Source of the DNA: Dermacentor variabilis
Lineage: Eukaryota > Arthropoda > Arachnida > Ixodida > Ixodidae
Direction: 5' to 3'
Length of the DNA: 64,000 nt
Assembly (NCBI RefSeq): GCF_050947875.1
Contig: NC_134573.1
Coordinates: 70,867,315 to 70,931,314 of the forward strand
Numbering within the stretch: position 1 is the stretch's first letter; the number at the start of each line of letters is the position of its first letter. Positions 21,103 through 31,370 of this stretch are shown one piece after another. Position numbers and translations under genes: made by a program. Under the pieces are notes generated by a model that was not told where the DNA came from, did not search any database, and worked only from the letters and a program-made list of their open reading frames with translations.

Positions 21103-23146
21103 ACATCATCAAATTCAATCTTTATATTAGGCATGGGCTTGTTTGGGCAAATGATCTCGCGTATATTAAAATTAGTCGATATAGCTCAGCTTGTACAAAC
21201 AAAACCTGAGGTCTACTTAAGCGAGACCAATGCTCATTGAAAAATGCCCTCATTTCACTAATAAATACAAATTGTGATAGTCTCAAAGAAGATTCATAAA
21301 TGTTTGAATACGTCTTTACTGTTATAATGCGGAATCGACAGGAAAGAGTAGGCAGTCGTGCTTCTTAATATAAAATATTGTTAGCTACAAATTTTGCTAA
21401 ACCAAGACAATTCCGGAGAACCTCTCGCTCTAGGAGAACCAGGGGGTAATTTTGTATGCTGGCCCACAAGAGATTAGCAAGCACCCAAATTCCAGTATCA
21501 GTCGAACGTACAAGCGATAAATCATTATTAGAGTATCGCTGTGTGGCCCAGCGCGATGTTGACCAAGTCTGCTTATCATGCCAAGAGCGCGTGCTGCCCT
21601 TGATTTAACATGATCGATGTGATTTCGCCAGCTCAGTTTTGCGTCGTATATTACACCTAGGTATTTAATGAAGTCAACTTGCGGAATTATTTCCTGACGG
21701 TATTGGAGAGAGATATTAACTGGTACATTCAATGAAAACACAATCAAGGAAGTTTTGTTGACATTTAGCAACATTCGAATGTCCGTAAACCAAGCTTCAA
21801 GCGTTCCTAATTATTATGGCAGCGTCTTTTGTAATAAGTGAATATCACTCGCAGAAGCAAAGAACACTATGTCGTCTGCACAGACATATACTTGTGCGGT
21901 ATCGCGCAACGGGATTGAGCTTAATAAAATATTAAGCAAAATAGGAGAAAGGATAGATCTTTGGGGAAGTCCTCTTGATTGATTACAATTTTTCGTCAAC
22001 AAGCCACGTTCGGAACAATAAGATTTCCCATCCTTTTGTATATTTTTTAATTTATAATATCTTGAGGAAAGCTCGATGCTACTTAAAGCACGATGGAGTA
22101 TGACATGCTCTAGGCTGTGGTATTCTTTGGCTAAATCAAGGGTCACAAAACTACATATTGCCGCCTGTGTCGAGCAAGCTTAATGCGTCCCTCAAAATTG
22201 ATATGTGCGCACCATATGGGGCATCCAAGTCGAAATCCACTCTGACATGCGCTTAACAGCGTATTATCATTTAAAATTTTCATGATACGAATGTGCAATA
22301 CCTTTCCTATTATTTCATAACATTAAAAGTTAGTGCGATTGGCCTTATATTACTTATATGCATTCCCGCTCCTTGCTTTTTCAGTAGGGGGATTATTTTT
22401 GTGATTTTCCAGTCAGGAGGCATCCATGCGTTCATGACGGAGAAACTATATTAAAGAGGTGTTGCGGAAAGAGGTCAAACAATATTTTCAACATGCCTGA
22501 TGTAATGCCATCTGGACCCGGAGCTGTGCCAGGGAGCAGTTGAACAACGTGCTGAAGCTCTTCTATTGTTACGTCTACGAAATCGTCGCCTCACAGAGCC
22601 CCTACGAAGTGTACCTGCAGCTGAGTTGTAAAGAACTGTTCTAAACCTTCAGCAATCTTACCGAACCATTCTAACAATTCCTTTGATGACAGAACAACTG
22701 AGTCAATATTTATGGGTACTGGAACGGCCTTGCGAGAGCGGAGAAACCTAAACAGTGCTTTTTATTAGCGCTTTTCTATAAAAAAATCATACCGTTTTTC
22801 GTCATATTTATCCTTCCCTAGTGAAATTGTTCTTTTAAATACAGCAGCAGCGTTCTTATAGCTGCACCAATTAGTAGGGCACTGAGTGAAAATGAGTTTC
22901 TTCCATGCAGCTTTTCGGCGTCTATAATCTTGTACGCGATCACTATTCCGCGCACAAGATTGATGAGACTGCGAATTCAGATTTTTTTAATGGCACCTTT
23001 CGATATCGCACAAAGGCTCATCGCTGTAATGCCTCTTTCCATACTCTTCATTTGAGACAGAGTTCACAGTAAATTGTGTTTAAATTTTGAATAGTCCACA
23101 AAGATCTGCCCATGTTTATTTAAAGAAATCAGGGGGTTGCTAATAC
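21103..23146 (-). pseudogene. LINE reverse transcriptase part (middle piece of the old LINE)
   Basis: On the minus strand the RT begins near 22430 with a word equivalent to WMPPDWKITKIIPLLKKQG. It continues with GLPQRSILSPILLNILLSSI near 21960 and the polymerase box YVCADDIVFFASA near 21890, where the usual Y/F-x-DD appears as CADD. Then comes the thumb (VDFIKYLGVIYDAKLSWRNH) near 21690. The piece from 23146 to about 22450 links to the endonuclease across Gypsy element B. Several stops and frame changes are seen. It is adjacent to Gypsy A on the left and Gypsy B on the right. Confidence 0.7.
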
Positions 23147-23316
23147 TGTTACGCGCGAACCGTTTACTTAAAAATGCAAGGCAGATAAAGGGAGACGGTT
23201 GGCGCTTATTCCGGGAGCGGTCCAAAGGTAGCCCACCGAACGTCGTCGTCCTTCTCCACCCTCCGTCTTTCTGTCATTCCCGCTCCTTCTGCCCTTTGCT
23301 ACGAGAGCTCGTGACA
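23147..23316 (-). repeat. 3' LTR of Gypsy element B
   Basis: Plus-strand reading TGTTACGCGCGAACC to GAGCTCGTGACA. Pairs with 28219-28391. Confidence 0.8.
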
Positions 23317-23354
23317 TTTCCCCGTTGGCAGACGAAGCCCGCCGGGCAAGTCAG

Positions 23355-26020
23355 TCAGTCAGTCACTCGTGGATTGTAAGGCTTCAGGCGGGCAACGTGC
23401 GTGACTTCGCTTTTGGTCGAGTGTCGCCCACTGTTTGTGAGGCGTGCAATGCGATAGTTGACCTCGTTGATGCGTTCGAGTATAACGTACGGTTCAACAC
23501 ACTGGGCCAAGAACTTCTGGCAGAAGCCGCGCTTGTGTAATGGCGTCCAGAGCCGCACAAGGTCACCAGGATCGAAATATACATGTAGACGACGCCGTCG
23601 TAGCGAGCCTTAGACCGGCCCTGCGAAGCCAGGGTGCGTAGCCGAGCAAGGCGTCGCGTTTCTTCTGCTCGACAGAGGATCTTGGTAATAGAGTCATTGT
23701 CATGAGCGAAGAAAGGAAACATGGTGTGAAGCGTGTAGCGAGGCGGACGAGTATAATAAAGAACGGTGAGTAACCAGTGGCCTCGTGCCTTGTGGTGCTG
23801 GGTGCATACGTGACAAAAGGAAAGACACTGTCCCAGTTCTTATGTGCGGAATCGACATAACATTGATAGGATGTTGGCAAGCGTTATGTTTGTACGTTCA
23901 ACGAGACCATTAGTTCGTGAATGGCATGACGTCGAATGCTGGAAGCTACCTGAACACAGACGAAAGGTCTCTTCAACAACGTCTGCGGCAGATTGTCTCC
24001 CACGATCGCTAATTATAATGTGCGGAGGCCCATGTCGTGGAATGGTGAAAAATAATAAAAACAGAGACTTCTGCTGCTGTTGCCGATGGAAGCGCTGCCG
24101 TCTCACAATAACGGGTCAGGTGGTCTACACACACAAAACTCCAACGACTGACGTTGGAGGATCGCGGAAAGGGACTTAGGAGATCTATACGAACTTGTTC
24201 GAAAGGGGCGCTAGAATGTAGAACTCGGTGAAATTGACTATGGGGTGTGTTTGGAGGTCGCTTCTAACGCCGGCATTCGGTGCAACTGGCGACGTATCGC
24301 TCGGTATCGTGACGCATCTTGGGCCAGTAAAAGCGTTCATAAGCACGGTAGAGCATTCTTATAGAGCCAAGATGGCCAAAGGTTGGATCATCGTGCATGG
24401 CGCATAGTACTTCAATGCGGAGGCTCTTTGGGACAACTAAAAGCTAGCGCGCACTAGTGGTCGCGTAACTCTTCCTGTACACGACGTCGTCGCGTAGGCG
24501 AAAGCGGCTATTTCCTGAAGGCGCGTGTGCCGCCGCGAAGAGTGGTTGCAAACTGTCATCCTTCTCCTATTCGGATATGAAAGTATCCATATCAGGAAAT
24601 TTTGGAGATACAAAGGCGATGTATTGATCGAAGTTGTCAGCGTCGCATTCAGTCGTTGGAAGAGGCATCCGAGAGAGGCAATCAGCATCAGCGTGTCGTC
24701 GACAAAATCGTACTGTTGTAGACGTAGAACCAAAAACGCAAGTCGACCAGAAGGGTCCCGAAGATTCACGAGCGAGCACAATGAATGATGACCCGTGACC
24801 ACCGTGAAGGGGCGCCCGTAGAGGTAAGAACGAAACCGTTGCACCGCAAAGATGACCGCCAAGCACTCTTGCTCGGTCACTGTATAATTGCGCTCGGAGC
24901 GACTCAAGGAGCCGCTAGAGTACGATATCACGTGCTCACTTACGCCGACGCGCTGAACAAGCACAGCTCCGATGCCAACACCACTCGCGTCGGTTTGAAC
25001 CTCTGTTGGTGCTGAGGGATCGAAGTGGCGAAAATAGGCTGCGACGTCAAGAGGAACTTAAATTGACGAAACGAAGAATCGCACTCTGTGGTCCACTTAT
25101 AAGAAACGCCTTTCTAGAGAAGGCGCGTAAGAGGATGGGCCACGTCTGCAAAGCTAGGAATGAATCGGCAAAAGTAGGAGCATAAGCCTAAAAAGCTTCG
25201 TACCTGCTGGACACCGGGAGGTCCCTTAAATGTCTCTAGAGCCGCAGTCTTTTCTGGACCTCCTCATATGCCGTCTTTATCGACCTGATGTCCCAGCACA
25301 AGAACTTGTCATTCACCAAAATGGCACTTCTTCGCATTCAGGACAAGGCCGACTTTCTCCGAGCAGTCCAGCACCAACTCCAGACGCTTGTTATGGTTAT
25401 TAAATGTTCGCCCGAAGATCACAACGTAGTCCAGGTAGCACATGCAAACTTCCCATTTCAAGTAGCGTAGTATAGCGTCCATGAACCTTTCGAACGTGGC
25501 GGGCGTGTTGCACAGCCCGAAAGGCATGACGTTAAATTCAAATAGTCCGTCGGGCGTTACAAATGCTGTTTTTCGTTATCGTCACTGTGCATAGTAATTT
25601 GTCAGTAACCTGACCGCAGATCAACAAAGTAAGAGGCCGGAAAAAGGCAATCCCTCACGTCAATTCGCGGAAGCGGGTACGCCTTTTTTTAGTAATGGCG
25701 TTTAGGCTTCGGTAACGAACACAGAATCGTCGTGTACCGTCTTTCTTTTTCACCAATATCACTGGTGCTGCGCGAGGGCTAGATGGTTTTTGGATGACTC
25801 TTTGCTTAGCATTTCTTCGACTTGATCGCTGATTATCTTGCGCTCGGCGGGCGACAAACGGTAGGGTTTTTGTCGAATCGGTTGGGCAGACACTGTGTTG
25901 ATGCGGTGACGAGTTCTAGGCGCAGCGATCGATGGCGCGCTGTCGTTCTATGCGAAGTCGAACACTGAGGAGTGTTTTGCAAGGAGGGCCACCAACGCCT
26001 CACACTTATGGTCACTGAGT
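23355..26020 (-). pseudogene. pol: Pol of Gypsy element B: RT, RNase H, integrase; broken
   Basis: Reading the minus strand from the right: RT at about 25800-25300 with MPFGLCNTPATFERFMD and the catalytic box as YLDY instead of YLDD. RNase H lies at about 25000-24600 ([20 protein letters not shown]). The integrase core lies at about 24050-23850 (IIISDRGRQSAADVVEE and RTNGLVERTN, with the Glu kept). A C-terminal chromatin-binding-like end lies at 23558-23355 (INEVNYRIARL, ending YNPRVTD). The order is complete, but the frame changes at least five times. The Asp-to-Tyr change in the RT box alone would abolish polymerisation. Confidence 0.75.
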
Positions 26021-26939
26021 GATTTAGCGACTATGCAATGGATCGTTGAGTCCAAAGAGCACATGTTACCGGCTTCTCCTGTGTCCGCAAGTTCTGCAAG
26101 TACTGCCATGGGTATCGGCGAGTCTTCTTGAAATGTGGCAAGCTTTACGCCTTGAGGCAGCACCGTCGCTTCAGTAGAACAAGTTATCACCCACAGCTCT
26201 GTGCATCCATTCAGCACCGATACCATGCAATGCGGGACCAACACACTTTTCTTTAGGCAGTTCCCAGGTACAAGACGCACTGCAGCATCAAACGGCTTGC
26301 AAGTTGAAGAAACAACAGAAACTCGGATCGCGGATAAAGCGGGCACAACTGTATCCTCGGAAACACAAAACACACTTTCTTGGCTGGGCGAGTCTTCCAA
26401 GATCACGGATGTAACACTTCCGCCCACACAGAGTTAGCCCGTTCAGCAATCAACATTGGCACCACACAATTGCAAAAAGTCGATCCCTAAAATGACGTGT
26501 CGTGAGGGGAACGAGAAATAACAGTAAGCTCAATGTTAAAAACTCGGCAGGTCAAGGACATATCCACATTGCAAACGCCAACCGGGTATAACGAGTCACC
26601 GCTCACTCAACAAAAGCTAGCGCCCTGGTCCCAACGAAACGTAACCTTGCGTCCCAGAAGGCTTTTAAACAGCAGACTCATGACGGAAACAGTTGCGCCC
26701 GTGTCGGCTAAGGCCATGGTGGTGACTCCGTCAATAAGCACACGAACCCTATTCTTCAGCATAAAAATTGTTGGAGGCATATCAGTCGACAGCAAAGGTT
26801 TTCGAGCGACCTCACCTCCATCGGCCGCGCTGGCTAGTTTTCTGGCGGGGGTGACGAGAAGCGGCGCCGTGGAGCTGATGACGTAATGCGGCGCCGGGGA
26901 GACGGTGATCGGTACGCTCAGAAAACTGGTGGTGGTCAC
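25948..26939 (-). pseudogene. Protease and protease-RT linker of Gypsy element B
   Basis: The aspartic protease is seen at about 26760-26640 with its active site intact (ALADTGATVSVMS), unlike Gypsy A. A separate frame (26427-25948) carries the linker to RT, including VVPALSAIRVSV and VPHCMVSVLNG, typical of the second half of this protease region in tick-type Gypsy elements. The two parts are in different frames. Confidence 0.6.
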
Positions 26940-28010
26940 AGAGTGCGATCGGAAGCAGGCGAACGGTTGCGGGTTCTTCCTTCTCCCAAGTAGCTTCCTA
27001 GGGTGTAATTACGTGGCTTGTCATATCGGAAGTGGCCTCCTAGAGCGGAGTTTCCTGGCCGCTGGGTGTCCAAGTTGCGACCACTGTGCCACGTAGACGG
27101 CATAGATTGCCCATAGCCCGATGGTCGGCATTGGTTACAGTACCTGGCGATGTGACCTGGTGTGCCACAGCTGTAGCATACTGGCAAACTTCGGAATGCT
27201 GATGGCAATGTACTCCACGCGGCCGTGCGTGGAGAGTAACGAATATTCTCGCCTTTTAAGTCATAAGCAGGGGTTGGCCGTCGAGAACGAAGGTAGCGTG
27301 GGCGCTGATCAAAGCTTCGATCAAAAGAATCGTTATAAGATGGTTCGCTCCAGTCACAATGCGAGCCGTCTCTAAACCTGCCAAAACCACAGCGTTTATC
27401 GAGTGCTGCCAAGGAGTCAAGGGGGTTGGGCAAACGGCGTCTCGGAAAGCGCAGGAGCTGTAATGTGGCACCACACAACGTGCTTGTTCTTCGTGTCGAA
27501 GGTGACGGACAATCTGACGAATGGTGGATGTTAAGTCTATTGGAGAACTCGTGTCCACAGTCGTCACGTTAGCTAGCCTTCCAAATTTCAGTGTAATTCG
27601 ACGAGTCTTCCGTGTTTCCAAGGTACGGCAGTGCCGTGTCGCGTCTGACACGGTTTCCAAACTGTCTTTTCCAATGAGGTAGTTATATACGTCATCCGCG
27701 TTTCCTTTTAAAAGGTGTCCCATCTTCTTCTGACATTCGAGAGTTTACGGTCTTGCAGTTTCCTAACTTCCTCGATGAATGTGGTGCATGTCTCCCTGGG
27801 GACCTGAACCCTATCAGCTAACGTTAATTCGGCTCGTTTCTTCTTGATCTTCTCACCGAAACAGGCCCAGGTACTTAGTGCGTCCGCGTGGTTGTCATAC
27901 CAAATCATCGCCGTGTCGGTCCAAAAGAAAACAACGCTCCTCAGTTGGGAGGCAGCGTTCCAGTGATTGTACTGGCTTACGCGCTCATAATGGGTGAGCC
28001 ACTCGTCGAC
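26936..28010 (-). pseudogene. gag: Gag of Gypsy element B, broken
   Basis: The gag core begins with MIWYDNHADALSTWACFGEK near 27908 and continues with ADDVYNYLIGKDSLETVSDA near 27690. An Arg/Ser-rich part with one CCHC knuckle, CYSCGTPGHIARYC, follows near 27180. Three frames are needed to read it, so at least two frameshifts are present. It precedes the protease on the same strand. Confidence 0.7.
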
Positions 28011-28218
28011 ATCTTCCCCTTCCTTTGTGGAGAACGTACGTGGCTCTCGGTAGTGCTGAATCGGGGCTGGTCCTGCCGATGCAGTACTGGAGCATCTTCG
28101 TCTCGCGGCATGATGGTGGACGAGGACAAAAGTCCGCCAAGGCGGCGGCTTCTACGAAGGTCTTGTACTGACGGCTCCGTTCTCGGTAATGGGAGTTAGT
28201 CCGCACAGCTCCAGCAAA

Positions 28219-28391
28219 CGTTACTCGCGAACCGTTTACTTAAAAATGCAAGGCAGATAAAGGGACACGATAGGCGTTTATTTCAGGAGCGGTCCAAAGG
28301 TAGCCCGCCGAACGTCGTTGTCCTCTTTTTCCACCCTGCCTGTATTTGTCATTCCCGCTCCTTCCGCCCTTTCTTACGAGAGCTCGTGACA
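28219..28391 (-). repeat. 5' LTR of Gypsy element B (173 bp)
   Basis: Same sequence family as 23147-23316 with several substitutions. The inner terminal base pair has changed (plus-strand CGTTAC instead of TGTTAC). Confidence 0.8.
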
Positions 28392-29000
28392 ACATCAAGA
28401 CAATCGGACGGCGGCCAAAGAGATGGAAACGCCTGAGGTAGAAAATATCAAATCTGGGACAGATGGTGACTGCGGACGCATGAAAGCGGCAACTTTCACA
28501 TTCAAACATGTGAAATTATTGACAATAGTCCAATTCGATAAGCATTTTTTCAGATGAGTCAGTGCGGAATCCCTATGACGTACACATGATGCGAGTTGAA
28601 GTCCCCCTCAAACAATATGTTCTTTTCGCGATAGGCCACTGCGACATCAAGTGAGCGGGAAAGCCAAGCGGGAAAGTAGGAGTTAATTATATAGAGCGGG
28701 GCGCAACCCGGGAATAGTTATTTTTAATATTAAGATTTATACGAAATGAATAAAGCTAATCCACCACCTCGGGAAGCTCTAGCCAAGAGAAAACTCTTGT
28801 AGTTGTTTAAATGAAAGTCTTGGTCAGCGGACAAACGAGTTTCTTGTAATAGTATAACGTGTGGAGATTGTTGGGAGATTAAATATAATAAATATGTAGC
28901 TGCATTGATCGGCTATTCCACTGGAGTATTCTTAGGCACCCTATGTTGACGGTAGACAAGCAGCCGCAACTGTTTAGTCCAGAATAATACCTTTTAGGAA
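28392..29000 (-). pseudogene. LINE endonuclease part (5' piece of the old LINE ORF2)
   Basis: The minus strand opens ORF2 with CLRILQWNSRSMQ near 28950, then LLQETRLSADQDFHLNNYKS near 28850 with the catalytic Glu in QET. It continues with LARASRGGGLALFISYKS near 28770 and GDFNSHHVYVIG near 28595, with the Asp/Asn pair of APE-type endonucleases. A frame change lies between the first two. It is interrupted at 28391 by Gypsy B. Confidence 0.65.
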
Positions 29001-29018
29001 GTCAGTCCTCGTAAGTAA

Positions 29019-29880
29019 TTATTTCGCACACTTTTTTGTTTTAGAGTTAGGAGAATTAGGCAGTTTGTTGTTAGGCGATCTTGTGCGTTTAAAAACTCGA
29101 GTGTCCATATCCACATCTCGATTGCCTAGATTGCCTGAATCAGAATGGCATTCCTGATCAACCTGTTTTGTAGTCGAAGGTCTTGCTAAATCCAAACTGT
29201 GTGAGGCAACATCAGTCTGGCACCCAGTTAACTTCGTAAATAAGGCGGCTGAATCTTGTATGCTGTTTGTTATTGTCTGAGATATACCAGACAAGTGCGT
29301 TGATAATACTGTAGCCAAGGGGTCAGATAAGTTTGGTAGAATCTTTTCTAATGCTTTTTCCATCGCTTTTTCTATCACTGTTGGAATAGTCTCAGATATT
29401 GACTAGTCCATGCCAAGTGATTGAAGGGCTGTTACACCAGCATAACCCTGGGCCCTGCTCTGAACGTCTGCAAGGGCTTCTCGACAAGAGTACCACCTCC
29501 ACTCAATTATTTCGATTACTTGGATCTCTTTCGACTTTGCAGGGCAGTTGGGGTAATCAGCAGCATGATTTGCATTACACAAACAGCATGACTGAGCCTG
29601 AGACTTATGATCGTTAGCAAGATGGCTTTCCCTGCATAAATGCCAACGAGTACCTGATCGACAGCCATTAGCGCTGTGTCGGTGCAGCCAGCACTTGAGG
29701 CATTGTAGTGGCCGTGGTGCAAAGGGTTCTACTCTGTATATTATTGGCCACGCCTTTATCTCTGGTGGGCGAACCGTCCCTGCAAATGTTGCTATGATTG
29801 TTTCTGTAGGGACTCTCTTATCATATTGACATGTGTACTTGTTTGTCTTTAACGGGCAACTCGTTTCACTGCCTGACAAA
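29019..29880 (-). pseudogene. LINE ORF1 (gag-like, zinc knuckles), 5' end cut off
   Basis: ORF1 of these LINEs binds the element RNA. The frame running leftwards from 29879 has a Cys-rich array in its middle (CLKCWLHRHSANGC, then HLCRESHLANDH and CCLCNANHAADYPNCP), fitting the tandem zinc knuckles of this group. After an in-frame TAG at 29403-29405 the same frame continues to 29019 with a helical, Lys-rich tail. ORF2 follows within about 60 bases. The N-terminal half is missing because Gypsy element C begins at 29881. Confidence 0.7.
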
Positions 29881-30249
29881 TGTTATCGCACAGCGCAGGA
29901 CGCGCCTGCATGTATCGGAAGTTTCTGGAACGTTATCGATGGTTCCATCCGCTGTCTGTGACCCAACCGTGTGTAATCTGATTGCATGCGTGTGCGACGC
30001 GAATAATGTAGAACTTTGTGGAAGGCACGCGGGTCCCGGTGATTACTCTAGAACATTCGACGACTGACGTATAAAAACTAACGCGCTTGACCTGCTAATC
30101 AGATTTTCGACGATCGCCGACTGTGTTCGCCGCTATCGTTGCGTTTTAAGTGTAACTTGCTTTTGAGGGCACAAGTTCGCCCAATAAAGATTTAGTTACG
30201 CCATTTACAGTTCTGCTACTGAGTCCGTCCCAGTCACTATCACCTGACA
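29881..30249 (+). repeat. 5' LTR of Gypsy element C (369 bp)
   Basis: Starts TGTTATCGCACAGC and ends CACCTGACA. It contains a TATA-like TATAAAAA near 30070 and AATAAA near 30184, well spaced for start and polyadenylation of the retroelement RNA. The primer-binding region TCTGGTGGAGGTGC follows directly, as usual for Gypsy elements. Confidence 0.8.
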
Positions 30250-30273
30250 TCTGGTGGAGGTGCTAGTGCGTTC

Positions 30274-31365
30274 ATGTACCGGACGCCCCCACAAAGCCGC
30301 GATCCAATCCCGAAGCCTGAGGACACCACCAACGTCGCCAAGGACCAGCAAGCTAGTCGTAGGCAGCAAGGCCTCCTACCGGAATACGGACCTCTTCCCG
30401 AGAAGACCGGAGGGATCAAACACAAGTCAGCAACCCCAATGGCTGCCCCAGCGACCCCCATTCTGCTGCAACAACCTTGGGAACCACAAATCTTCCTAGG
30501 ATCATCGTCTGAGGACCCAGAAACGCGGCTGGAGACGTACGAACGAACCGCGACTTTTAACAATTGGGAATCGGACGACAAGCTGCGATATGTCTTTTTC
30601 GCATTGGAAGTCGCCGCCAGTACGTGGTTCGAGAATGGAGAAGCCGCCTTAACGATGTGAGACCTGTTCCGAAGTGGCTTCTTGCAGACATTCACACGCG
30701 TCGTACGCAGAGAACGAGCCCAAGCTCTACTAGACACCCGAGTGCAGCTACCTAATGAGAACAGTGCCATCTTTACGGAAGAAATGAGCCGTCTGGTCCT
30801 GCACGCCGACCCGGAAATGCCCGAGGAGAAGAAAGTCCGCCTGCTCATGCGTGGTGTGAAGGAAGAACTCTTCGGTGGAATGATACGAAGGCCACCGAAG
30901 ACCCTCGACGATTTTCTTCGGGGGGCCACCAGCATCAAGAAGACACTGGAAATGCGGAACCGGCAATTCAACCGCCGCACGACCTCAACAAATTACGCCG
31001 GAGTTCAGTCACTGGCCACCGACGACCTGCGCGAGACTATCAGAGCGGTCGTGCGGGAGGAGCTTGAGAAGCTGTTCCTTTCGTCGCACTCAAGCGGCTT
31101 CGATTGCCGACGTCGTATGCGACGAGCTCCGACAATCAGTCGGAGTAGCCGCTGAATCGCCGAAGTGTCAGCCGCAAGCGATGAGGTACGCCGCTGTAGC
31201 CCGCCGTCACGTTCCCCCTCCGCGCCCGCGGAAGGGCCCAGTGACGCCACAGTTCCGTTGTCCACCACCGTCACCGCCAACACGCCAACCCATCGCCCCG
31301 CGCAGCATTCCAAGGAAGACAGACGTCTGGCGCGCTCCTGAACACCGCCCGCTCTGTTACCTGCA
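30274..31365 (+). pseudogene. gag: Gag of Gypsy element C, broken and truncated
   Basis: The frame starts at ATG 30274 with a Pro/Gln-rich leader, then the gag core (SSEDPETRLETYERTATFNN, then VAASTWFENGEAAL). An in-frame TGA at 30658-30660 interrupts it. A neighbouring frame (30682-31155) continues with VQLPNENSAIFTEEMSRLV and ends in a basic stretch. A third frame carries WRAPEHRPLCY, the beginning of the zinc knuckle, where the element ends. At least two frame changes are present. Confidence 0.7.
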
Positions 31366-31370
31366 CAGGT

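Larger units (their letters stand above)
23147..28391 (-). mobile_element. Gypsy LTR retrotransposon B, complete but decayed
   Basis: LTRs of 170-173 bp lie at 28219-28391 (5' on the minus strand) and 23147-23316 (3'). In minus orientation they start TGTCACGAGCTCTCG and end GTAACA; the 5' copy ends GTAACG through a terminal change. The polypurine tract before the 3' LTR reads CGGGGAAA. Gag, protease, RT, RNase H and integrase follow in Gypsy order and all are fragmented. The LTRs have several substitutions and small indels between them. No clean target duplication is visible. It separates the endonuclease and RT parts of the old LINE. Confidence 0.8.
14827..29880 (-). mobile_element. Old RNase H-bearing LINE (I/jockey group), split by two Gypsy elements
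   Basis: Three pieces on the minus strand read in the right order for one LINE: 28392-29880 (ORF1 and endonuclease), 21103-23146 (reverse transcriptase and connection) and 14827-16064 (RNase H and C-terminal Cys motif, 3' UTR). The 3' end is a (CAAG/CAAA)n-type tail at about 14827-14855, as seen in this LINE group. The gaps are filled exactly by Gypsy elements B (23147-28391) and A (16065-21102). The 5' side is cut at 29881 by Gypsy element C. Without the inserts about 4.8 kb remain. All coding parts carry stops and frameshifts, so it is the oldest layer of this nest. Confidence 0.75.
29881..31370 (+). mobile_element. Gypsy LTR retrotransposon C, 3'-truncated (LTR plus gag only)
   Basis: A 369-bp LTR is followed by a leader and a gag frame, which ends abruptly at about 31365 within the zinc-knuckle region. 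No pol and no second LTR are found to the right. The LTR and gag differ from those of A and B, so this is a third lineage. The truncation point joins sequence I cannot assign. Loss of the 3' portion by deletion also removed the 5' end of the old LINE from this side. Confidence 0.7.

Noticed and set aside
23147..28391. Target duplication for Gypsy B
   Set aside because: Flanks (AATAC and ACATC) do not match; boundaries are set by the LTR ends only.
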